This document shows positions 1-6,310 of a DNA stretch of 12,553 nucleotides, in pieces. Within the stretch, counting starts at the first letter, position 1. Every line of letters starts with the position of its first letter. A model generated the notes under the pieces. That model saw only the letters and a program-made list of their open reading frames with translations. It searched no databases and was not told the DNA's origin. The translations under genes were made by a program, and so were the position numbers. The stretch lies in assembly GCA_949045875.1 (NCBI GenBank), contig CARPYP010000041.1, positions 1-12,553 of the forward strand, written 5' to 3'. The stretch comes from an uncultured Clostridia bacterium. Its GTDB lineage: Bacteria > Bacillota > Clostridia > TANB77 > CAG-508.

Positions 1-59
1 CAACGTATAATTATAATTTTTAAACATATAATCATCCCAACAAACCCCAATTTATAAAT

Positions 60-84
60 AAAAAAAGATTGCATATCTGCAACC
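60..84 (-). terminator. Rho-independent terminator of the vWA gene
   Basis: Read on the minus strand, GGTTGCA pairs with TGCAATC (7 bp, one G-U pair) around a GATA loop and is followed directly by a run of seven T. It starts about 10 bases past the TAA stop of the vWA gene, where a terminator is expected. The stem is short, but the T-run and position are convincing. Confidence 0.7.
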
Positions 85-93
85 TTTTCTATA

Positions 94-1446
94 TTATGTT
101 ATGCTATTTTTATATTTAATATATTTGTAAATTCCAAAAGCACTAAGAATACTTAAAATTACAAATCCAGTGAAAAGCATATGAGATGTTCCAGCTTGAG
201 GTATAACTTCAATAGGAATATCCTCAGTAACTTTTACTTTAGGAGAAACTGTTGAAGTTTCATTATCGCCTTGATCATCTGTAATGTTAACTTTTTCATT
301 TGTTGGCAAAATCTGACCAAGAATGTCTTTATTAAAATTATCTTTTAAAGTCAATTTATATTGTAGAGAAGCACTTTCTCCAGCATCCAATGATGGGATA
401 GTCCAAGTAATAGAATTTGTAGTTTTATCAATTTCTGCACTTACTTTTCCTAAATTAGGAGAAGTAACATACGAAAAATCAAAATTATCAATTATTTTTT
501 TAGGAAAATAGTCTTTAATAACAATATTAGTTAATGTATTAGATTTAGAGATTTCAACATCATTGAAAACATTATTTTCTACAATAGTTTTAATATTAGA
601 ATCACTTATAAAATAATACTTTCCAGCAGTTGGTTTATCTTCTGTACCGAATACTTCTTCTGCAAGCTCTACATAAGTTTTTCCAACAGTAGACTCAACT
701 GTATCACTAACGCCAGCTAAAACAGAAATTAATTTTATTCCTTTATCATTTAGCTCTATTAATTTATTCTTTGTATTGCCTAAAACTATATCAGAAAATT
801 GAAGAGTATTTCCATGAATATCATCATTTGGAACACCATCTGATATTAAGATAATATATTCTTTATCAGCTGTACCAGAAAAATTTTGATTGGCAAGTTC
901 TAGTCCAGCTTCAATATTAGTTCTAGAACCAAAATCTGTATCGTTTATATTCTCAATAGCTTTAAGAATATCGCTATTTTCTGTTGTTAATGTTTGCATT
1001 AAAGTTGCATCTTCTATAGTACCTTCTTTTGTAACATCAGAATTACTTGAAAAGCAAATAACACCAATTTTAAATTCTGGATCAGAAGCATTTAATTTAG
1101 TAGCTAACTGTTTGGCAGAATTATAAATTAAGTCTTTCCTTGTCTCAGTATCTGAAACCTTTTCATTTAAACTCAAAGAATTATCTATAACTAAAAATAT
1201 TTCAGAAACTGTTTTTTCTATTTTTTCTTCAGCAGTATTATTTACATCAAGTTGTAAAGTAACTGAATTTTCGTCATAAGATATAATCTGTTTTTTAAAT
1301 TTACCATTTTCTCCAAACTCAATTTCACAAACACTTTTATCAACAACCTCAAAATGTGTTGAAGAAGATAATTTAGCATAAACAAAATTTGTAAAAATTA
1401 AGATAAAAGCCAAGAGAAAGATAAAAATTTTCATTGTTTTTTTCAT
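94..1446 (-). CDS. Secreted vWA-domain surface protein with sortase-like C-terminal anchor
   Basis: A 450-aa predicted surface protein. Residues 1-24 form a signal peptide (MKK start, hydrophobic core, VYA at the likely cleavage site). A von Willebrand A domain covers roughly residues 80-290 and has a full metal (MIDAS) site: DNSLS at 88-92, Thr176 in GSRTN and Asp203 in ISDG. It should therefore bind a divalent cation and a protein or matrix ligand. A beta-rich region (about 300-400) resembles pilin or adhesin stalk domains. The C-terminus has IPQAG (415-419), a hydrophobic segment and a Lys-containing tail, the layout of a sortase signal, although the motif is a variant of LPxTG. The ATG at 1446 was chosen because it starts the signal peptide and lies behind a GGGGG ribosome site. 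An in-frame ATG at 1533 lies upstream of the promoter. Monocistronic, with its own promoter and terminator. The ligand is unknown, and no sortase gene is in the window. Confidence 0.85.
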   Translation of the reverse strand: MKKTMKIFIFLLAFILIFTNFVYAKLSSSTHFEVVDKSVCEIEFGENGKFKKQIISYDENSVTLQLDVNNTAEEKIEKTVSEIFLVIDNSLSLNEKVSDTETRKDLIYNSAKQLATKLNASDPEFKIGVICFSSNSDVTKEGTIEDATLMQTLTTENSDILKAIENINDTDFGSRTNIEAGLELANQNFSGTADKEYIILISDGVPNDDIHGNTLQFSDIVLGNTKNKLIELNDKGIKLISVLAGVSDTVESTVGKTYVELAEEVFGTEDKPTAGKYYFISDSNIKTIVENNVFNDVEISKSNTLTNIVIKDYFPKKIIDNFDFSYVTSPNLGKVSAEIDKTTNSITWTIPSLDAGESASLQYKLTLKDNFNKDILGQILPTNEKVNITDDQGDNETSTVSPKVKVTEDIPIEVIPQAGTSHMLFTGFVILSILSAFGIYKYIKYKNSIT

Positions 1447-1488
1447 ATGATTAACCCCCATTAATAATTTAAATATCACATAAAAATA

Positions 1489-1517
1489 ATTATAACATAT
1501 GTTAATAAAACTGTCTA
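1489..1517 (-). promoter_or_regulatory. Sigma-A promoter of the vWA gene
   Basis: On the minus strand, TAGACA and TATAAT are separated by exactly 17 bases, giving 5/6 and 6/6 matches to consensus. Transcription would begin near 1482, leaving a leader of about 36 bases. This placement also rules out the longer reading frame starting at 1533. Confidence 0.75.
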
Positions 1518-1559
1518 TACTAAAAAATGACAAATTTTTTACAATTTTTTATATAGTAG

Positions 1560-1586
1560 GAAAGTTATGCCACTGGCATAACTTTC
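1560..1586. repeat. Near-perfect 27-base palindrome in divergent intergenic gap
   Basis: GAAAGTTATGCCA and TGGCATAACTTTC are perfect inverted copies around a single C, so either strand can fold a 12-bp stem with a 3-base loop. There is no T-run on either side, so it does not look like a terminator. It lies upstream of both flanking promoters, 26 bases before a second hairpin. It could be a protein-binding site, part of a structured RNA, or the end of a small mobile repeat. Confidence 0.6.
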
Positions 1587-1612
1587 TGTACTAGATAATT
1601 ATGCGGATTATT

Positions 1613-1648
1613 AGAATTGCTTTGCGGTTTCCACCGCTTAGCAATTCT
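1613..1648. repeat. GC-rich hairpin with 16-bp arms, second half of a two-hairpin block
   Basis: Arms 1613-1628 and 1633-1648 pair over 16 positions with one symmetrical two-base mismatch, around a 4-base loop. The loop reads TTCC on the plus strand and GGAA, a GNRA tetraloop, on the minus strand, so the stable RNA form would be on the minus strand. A T7 run at 1658-1664 lies on the plus side but is nine bases from the stem, and no plus-strand gene precedes it, so it is a poor terminator. The arms contain several G/C pairs in a region otherwise mostly A and T. Confidence 0.55.
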
Positions 1649-1705
1649 TAAAATTCGTTTTTTTAATAAATTTGTAATATATTTGGTAAAAAAATAAAAA
1701 ACAAC

Positions 1706-1734
1706 TTGACATAAAGAGACACATAGAGTATAAT
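1706..1734 (+). promoter_or_regulatory. Perfect-consensus sigma-A promoter of the coiled-coil operon
   Basis: TTGACA (1706-1711), a 17-base spacer, then TATAAT (1729-1734): an exact match to the housekeeping consensus. Transcription should start near 1741, immediately before the ribosome binding site AAGGAGG (1744-1750), so the leader is very short. This predicts strong, probably constitutive expression unless a repressor acts. Confidence 0.85.
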
Positions 1735-1758
1735 AAAAAAGTAAAGGAGGAGTCAAAG

Positions 1759-1905
1759 ATGGACAAAAAATATGGAACTATAATAGTAGATGGAAAAATT
1801 GTAGACTTGGACAAGACTTCTATAGATGAACTAAAGAAGTTAGAAAATAAATTAGAAAAGGAAATTGAAGAAATTAGAAAAGAAATAGACGAATTATTAA
1901 AATAA
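1759..1905 (+). CDS. Small 48-aa acidic/basic coiled-coil protein, unknown function
   Basis: A 48-residue protein starting MDKKYGTIIVDGKIVDLDK. The first 20 residues look like a short beta hairpin (GTIIVDGKIVDL). Residues 21-48 are a heptad-like helix rich in Leu, Ile, Glu and Lys and ending EIDELLK. The reading frame is supported by a perfect promoter, an AAGGAGG ribosome site eight bases before the ATG, and a stop 19 bases before the next gene. It has no signal peptide, cysteines or membrane segment, so it should be a soluble cytoplasmic protein. It heads an operon with the larger coiled-coil protein and may pair with it through the helix; that is inference. I do not recognise a family. Confidence 0.75.
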   Translation: MDKKYGTIIVDGKIVDLDKTSIDELKKLENKLEKEIEEIRKEIDELLK

Positions 1906-1924
1906 AAAATATGGGAGGTAAAAA

Positions 1925-3124
1925 ATGAATACAGCTAAAAATTATGATGATAATTATGAGGTAGTAGTACCAGAAAATGATGATTATGACTTAGAATATA
2001 TTGATTTAAATGAAGAAGATGTAATTGATTTAAATCCAGAGGAAGTATTAAAAATAGAAGTGCAAAGAGAGAAAAAATTAAGAGAAGCATTGTTAAACCT
2101 TATAAGTAAGGAAGCTTCACTATCAAAGGAAAAACTTGCCAGAATGGGGAGAGAAACAAGAGCTGAAATAGGTAAGATAATAAAAGGAGTTAAAGAGAAA
2201 GCACAACTGTATGAAAAAGGTTATTTAGAAGAAAAAGCTATATTAGAGAATTATGAAAAACGACTAATAGATCTTGAGAGTATGTATGAAGAAGGGAGAA
2301 AGTTGAGAGATGCAAATAAGAAAGGCCATGAAAAAAAAGAACGAGAAGCAATAAATGAGAAAAGTAAGGCTAAAAATAAAATAGAAAAAATGAAAGCTAC
2401 TAAAGAATATAGAAAATATACAGAGGATGTTCTAAAAGTAATGGAGGAATTTCAGAAGGCAATAGAGAGTGGCGATTTTGAAACAGAACAAATTAAGCGT
2501 AAAGAATTAATGGAACTTAAACAAAAAGATCCTACAGGACCATATAAAAGCGAAATGAATAAAGCTGATAAAGCAATATCATTAGAAAGAGAAAACATTT
2601 CTGCACTTAAAGGTGAATTAATTGCGTGGGATAAACAGAAAAATGACTCATTAGACGAAATAGAACATGAAACAAATCAGGCTTTTTCAGGAATGGCAAA
2701 GCAAAATTTTTGGCAAAAATTAATAGGCTCAGTAGTTAATAAATTTCATAAAGTAGGTAAAGTAGCAAACAGTGCATTTGGACGAATAAAAAAAATAACA
2801 GATATGATGGCAGAACAATATGATAAAATGAATAAAGAATTTGAAGAACAACTAAAGGCAAATATTCAAAAAGAAACTGAAAGAGCGGAAGCAAAAGCTA
2901 AAGCAAGAGCTGAAAGGAAAGTTGTAAGAGCTGAAAAGATTGCTGTATGGGAAGAAGAAATAGGCAAATATAAACAAGACATTATAATAAGCATTGATGA
3001 AAGAATTGCAGCAACAGAAGAACAATTAAAATTAATAAGAGCCCCAAAAGTGCAAAGTAATGAGAAAAATATGCTTCCTGTTTTTGAAGCTGGAAATGAT
3101 GGAGTAAAATTTGCTAGAGATTAA
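1925..3124 (+). CDS. 399-aa coiled-coil protein of unknown function
   Basis: A soluble, highly charged 399-aa protein. Residues 1-40 are acidic and rich in Tyr, Asn and Asp. Residues 41-250 and 291-372 are long Lys/Glu/Ala-rich helices expected to form coiled coils. Between them (about 261-290) lies a less charged, Gly- and Val-containing segment starting FWQKLIGSVV, with regularly spaced basic residues, which could be an amphipathic helix or a hinge. Residues 373-399 are a short non-helical tail. There is no signal peptide, membrane helix or recognisable catalytic motif. The ribosome site GGGAGGT sits at 1913-1919, and the start lies 19 bases after the 48-aa gene, so the two are co-transcribed. 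A structural, scaffolding or membrane-associated role is possible. Low-complexity coiled coils give many false matches, so I assign no function. Confidence 0.85.
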   Translation: MNTAKNYDDNYEVVVPENDDYDLEYIDLNEEDVIDLNPEEVLKIEVQREKKLREALLNLISKEASLSKEKLARMGRETRAEIGKIIKGVKEKAQLYEKGYLEEKAILENYEKRLIDLESMYEEGRKLRDANKKGHEKKEREAINEKSKAKNKIEKMKATKEYRKYTEDVLKVMEEFQKAIESGDFETEQIKRKELMELKQKDPTGPYKSEMNKADKAISLERENISALKGELIAWDKQKNDSLDEIEHETNQAFSGMAKQNFWQKLIGSVVNKFHKVGKVANSAFGRIKKITDMMAEQYDKMNKEFEEQLKANIQKETERAEAKAKARAERKVVRAEKIAVWEEEIGKYKQDIIISIDERIAATEEQLKLIRAPKVQSNEKNMLPVFEAGNDGVKFARD

Positions 3125-3136
3125 AAGTACAATTAT

Positions 3137-3183
3137 AAATGTAAAAAACTATGCAAAAATAAATGCATAGTTTTTTTACATTT
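3137..3183. terminator. Bidirectional terminator between convergent operons
   Basis: A long inverted repeat pairs AAATGTAAAAAACTATGCA with its complement around the loop AAAATAAA, with one extra T on the right arm. The core CTATGCA/TGCATAG is followed by T7 on the plus strand, and the mirror copy is followed by T6 on the minus strand. It therefore serves the coiled-coil operon and the coaE-coaD operon, which converge here. Confidence 0.85.
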
Positions 3184-3229
3184 AATATAAGAATTCTAGG
3201 AGTTATTATAAAACAATAAAGGATTAAGG

Positions 3230-3709
3230 TTAAATTAGTTTTTGCTTCATTGCTTTTTCAACTAGAGGAGGGACATAATGCGAAATATCCTTATTTAAAC
3301 CTAAAATTTCTTTTACCATACTGGAAGAAACATTCTCTAAATTACTTTCTGCGAACAAACTAATTGTATTAATTTTATTTTCACTAAGTTGTTTATTTAT
3401 TTGAGACATCTGAATTTCATATTCAAAATCAGAAAGAGTTCTAAGACCTCTTACAATGGCATTACAATTACATTTTATAGCTAAATCAATAGTTGCACCT
3501 GTATCATAAACAACCTTAACTTTTGGGTTGTCTTTATATAATTCATCTATTAAGTAAACTCTTTCTTCTATAGAGAACATTCCAGTTTTTCTAGAATTAT
3601 ACATAACAGCTACAACAATTTCATCAAATAAATTGCAAGCTTGTTCAATAATATTCATATGACCATATGTTATAGGATCAAAACTACCTGGATACAATAC
3701 TTTTATCAT
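3230..3709 (-). CDS. coaD: Phosphopantetheine adenylyltransferase
   Basis: Transfers AMP from ATP to 4'-phosphopantetheine to give dephospho-CoA, the fourth of the five steps from pantothenate to coenzyme A, in the cytoplasm. At 159 aa it has the usual family length. The nucleotidyltransferase motif TYGH ends at His17 after PGSFDPI. Lys41 follows in NSRKTG, VRGLR is at 86-90, DFEYE at 94-98, and the C-terminal SSSMVKE at 128-134, all in the expected order. The start codon lies inside the end of coaE (26-base overlap), with AAGGTG about ten bases upstream, so translation is probably coupled to coaE. The bidirectional terminator lies just downstream. Confidence 0.95.
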   Translation of the reverse strand: MIKVLYPGSFDPITYGHMNIIEQACNLFDEIVVAVMYNSRKTGMFSIEERVYLIDELYKDNPKVKVVYDTGATIDLAIKCNCNAIVRGLRTLSDFEYEIQMSQINKQLSENKINTISLFAESNLENVSSSMVKEILGLNKDISHYVPPLVEKAMKQKLI

Positions 3710-4268
3710 AAATTTCTTTCACCTTTTCCCTTACTTTATCAGAATAATCATTATTTATAATATAATCAAATTCATTAGAATTAAATTCAAAAGAAGCTTT
3801 ATCTCGTGTTTCAAACAGTTCTTCTGTAATATTATCGCGTAATATAGTCATTTCCCTTCTTAATTCAATTGGTGATTCTACCAAAATTTTCAAATCACTT
3901 AAATTATAATATTTAGTATTTAGAAGCAACTGCCAATCTAGTAAAATAATATTATTCTGATGTTCACAAATGAAATTATCTATAATAGTTTGCATACAAG
4001 GCCAAGTAATACTAGTTAATTTATCCATCTCTTTTACAGAATTAAAAACAATATTTCCCAAATTTCTTCTATTAATAGTTTTATTATCAGTATTTGAAAC
4101 TGATATTCCAAAGGTATTAACAAGATTATTATAAACCTTAGGATATGTAAGAACTTCATGAGATATATTATCAATATCTAAATGAATAATATCTTTAGAA
4201 ATATCTTGAAATAATTTACAAATATAACTTTTCCCACTACCAGATTTTCCAACAATACACACAATCAT
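3684..4268 (-). CDS. coaE: Divergent dephospho-CoA kinase
   Basis: Predicted to phosphorylate the 3'-hydroxyl of dephospho-CoA with ATP, the last step of coenzyme A synthesis. The 194-aa protein fits the family length. It has a P-loop GKSGSGKS (7-14), an early acidic pair DID (31-33), FG at 53-54 followed by the NRRNLGNIVF segment that matches the family's R-x-L-x-x-x-V-F pattern, LLDWQLLLN (109-117) in place of the usual DIPLLFE, a RRE...RD lid region (about 137-145), and FDYIINND near the C-terminus. The usual HP after the helix reads TWP here, so it is a diverged member. Placement directly before coaD, with a 26-base overlap, strongly supports the call. Other P-loop nucleotide kinases are possible but less likely. 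TCCTTT at 4281-4286 is the ribosome site (AAAGGA) on the coding strand. Confidence 0.8.
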   Translation of the reverse strand: MIVCIVGKSGSGKSYICKLFQDISKDIIHLDIDNISHEVLTYPKVYNNLVNTFGISVSNTDNKTINRRNLGNIVFNSVKEMDKLTSITWPCMQTIIDNFICEHQNNIILLDWQLLLNTKYYNLSDLKILVESPIELRREMTILRDNITEELFETRDKASFEFNSNEFDYIINNDYSDKVREKVKEIYDKSIVSR

Positions 4269-4303
4269 ATATAATTACATTCCTTTAAATAAAATACAAG
4301 TAT

Positions 4304-4332
4304 ATTATAGCAAGATTTTTCGAAAAAGTAAA
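4304..4332 (-). promoter_or_regulatory. Extended -10 promoter of coaE-coaD
   Basis: On the minus strand, TTTACT and TATAAT are 17 bases apart, and TGC directly precedes TATAAT, forming an extended -10 element that compensates for the weaker -35 box. It predicts a start near 4297 and a leader of about 30 bases. I see no riboswitch or operator in that short leader. Confidence 0.65.
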
Positions 4333-4413
4333 TATATGGCTTAGCAATAAAAATGATTAAATAATTACATTTATGGAAGAATAATAAATAACACTTTGAA
4401 GGGAAAAGAAATC

Positions 4414-6115
4414 ATGAAAGAAATTTTAATAAATTTAAAATCATATAAAAAAGAATTAATACTTGGACCATTATTTAAATTATTAGAAGCAATAATTGAA
4501 ATATCATTACCTATTATTATTGCTGAAATTATAGATAATAATATAAATTTTACACCTAATCAAATTATATTTTATACAATAGGTATGTTAATATTTATAC
4601 TAATAGGTTTTGGATGTGCTAGTACCAGTCAATATTTTGCTGCAAAGGCTTCTAAAGGTTATGGAGCAAACTTAAGAAAAGAGTTTTTTAGACATATATC
4701 ATTATTATCAAACAAACAACTAAATGAATACGGTGCCTCTGCACTAGTTAATAGAATTACTTATGATATTAATAATTTAGAAATAGCAATTTCTATGTTT
4801 ATAAGATTGGTTTTAAGATCACCTTTTATTTGTATAGGTTCATTACTAATGATATTTGTTATAAATGTGAAAATTGCAATAATAGTTACTATCTCGTTAA
4901 TAATACTATCAATATGCATATATATAATTTTTAAAATAAGTTCAAAACTGCAACAAAAACTTAATATAAATATAGACAAAATGTTAATTAGGGTAAAAGA
5001 AGATTTAGTAAATATTAGACTAATAAGGAGTACTAATAGTCAAGAATTTGAAAAATGTAAATTTAATGGACGAAATAAAGAGATATATAAAATTTCTTTA
5101 AAATATAATTTTATATCAAATTTGTTAACACCTAGTAATATAATTATATTAAATATTTTGGTAGTAGTAATTTTATATATTTCAAAGCTAAATATAGAGC
5201 ATATATCAATAGGGAAATTAATAGCAATTATTAATTACATTTCACAAATGACAAATTCAGTTATAGTATTATCAAATTTAATAATTATATATACAAAAGC
5301 TTTTAGCTCTGCAAATAGAATAACAGATATAATGAAAATAAGACCAGATATGGAATATGGAGAGATTAATGAAATAAAAACGACACAAAATGCAATAATA
5401 TTAAAAAATGTATCATTTTCATATAATAAAGAATCAGAATTCATAAAAGAGTTTAATATAAATATAAAGATAGGGGAAATCATTGGAATGATAGGATTTA
5501 CTGCTAGTGGAAAGACAACCTTATTAAATTTATTTGCTAGAAATTATGATGTAGATAAAGGAGAAATATTAATATTTGATAGAAATATAACAGATTATAA
5601 AAAACAAACATTAAAAAATAATATAAGAATAATATCACAAAAGAAGCAATTTTTTACTGGTACATTGGAAGAAAATATAAGTTTGCGGAGAAAACATAAA
5701 CAAAGAAACATTATATAAGGCATTGAAAAAATCAGATTCATTAGAATTCGTGGAAAAAATGAAGAACAAGGAATATTCTATATTAGAAGGAAATGGATCA
5801 AATTTATCAGGTGGGCAGAAGCAAAGAATTGCTTTATCAAGAGCATTTATAAATAAACCTAAAATATTAATTTTAGATGATGTTACAAGTAGTGTAGACG
5901 TAAACACAGAAGAAAAAATATTAAAAAATATTTATGAATTTGTAAAAGAGAATAATATAACCACAATAATATCTGCGCAAAAAATATCATCTTTAAAATT
6001 ATGTGATAGAATTATAGTTATGAAAAATGGAAAAATAGAAGCAATAGGAAATCATGAAGAATTATCAAACAAATCAAAAGTTTATAAAGAAATATTAGAT
6101 TTACAGATTATGTAA
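4414..6115 (+). pseudogene. ABC exporter half-transporter, degenerate-site type, broken by a +1 frameshift
   Basis: An intact version would be about 566 aa: an N-terminal exporter membrane domain (about 6 hydrophobic helices, residues 10-290), then an ATPase domain. Walker A GFTASGKT is at 361-368, a Q-loop with IISQ follows, then LSGGQ at 464-468 (numbered across the repaired break). An extra base at about 5686 makes the first part end early at 5718; dropping the C restores ISLGENINKETLYKAL, the expected continuation. The remainder stays open to 6115. Walker B ends in D488-D489 rather than Asp-Glu, and the switch histidine is Gln522 (SAQKIS). These are the known substitutions in the degenerate half of heterodimeric exporters such as TM287 of TM287/288. 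No partner half is adjacent. ATG 4414 was preferred over TTG 4396 because AAGGGA sits 8-9 bases before it. Substrate unknown. A sequencing error at 5686 is possible. Confidence 0.85.
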
Positions 6116-6121
6116 TAAAAG

Positions 6122-6161
6122 TATCCAAAGAGATAATTTCAAAATATTTCTTTGGATATTT
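6122..6161 (+). terminator. Possible weak terminator after the exporter gene
   Basis: TATCCAAAGA (6122-6131) and TCTTTGGATA (6149-6158) form a perfect 10-bp stem starting seven bases after the stop codon. The loop is 17 bases long, and only three T follow before the run is broken by GAG, so termination may be partial. Confidence 0.45.
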
Positions 6162-6192
6162 GAGAAATATATTCAAAATGTTTTATTATAAC

Positions 6193-6221
6193 TTTACAGA
6201 TTTACATAAATATGATAAAAT
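6193..6221 (+). promoter_or_regulatory. Promoter of the HD-domain dGTPase-like gene
   Basis: TTTACA (6193-6198), a 17-base spacer and TAAAAT (6216-6221), with TGA just before the -10 box giving an extended -10 element. Each box is 5/6 to consensus. The start would be near 6228, leaving a leader of about 83 bases that contains a tiny reading frame overlapping the gene start. Confidence 0.6.
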
Positions 6222-6310
6222 AGTAAAGTATTTTTTAGCAAAAATTTTTGAAAAAAGTGAAAAATGTACCTGTTTAAACCAGATTGTATATGGAAAGGAA
6301 TAATATATAA

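Noticed and set aside
1447..1533. N-terminal extension of the vWA protein from an ATG at 1533
   Set aside because: The TAGACA-17-TATAAT promoter lies inside it, and the shorter start begins a normal signal peptide behind a ribosome site.
1613..1664. Plus-strand terminator reading of the second hairpin with T7
   Set aside because: No plus-strand gene lies upstream, and the T-run is nine bases from the stem.
1565..1756. Minus-strand 63-codon frame
   Set aside because: It runs through the two hairpins and the perfect plus-strand promoter, has no ribosome site, and looks unlike a protein.
4396..4413. TTG start for the exporter gene
   Set aside because: ATG at 4414 has AAGGGA at the right distance and gives the usual N-terminus; the TTG has no ribosome site.
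5680..5720. Programmed +1 frameshift in the exporter gene
   Set aside because: The rare CGG codon is suggestive, but slipping from TTG would pair poorly, and exporters are not known to use frameshifting; an indel or sequencing error is simpler.
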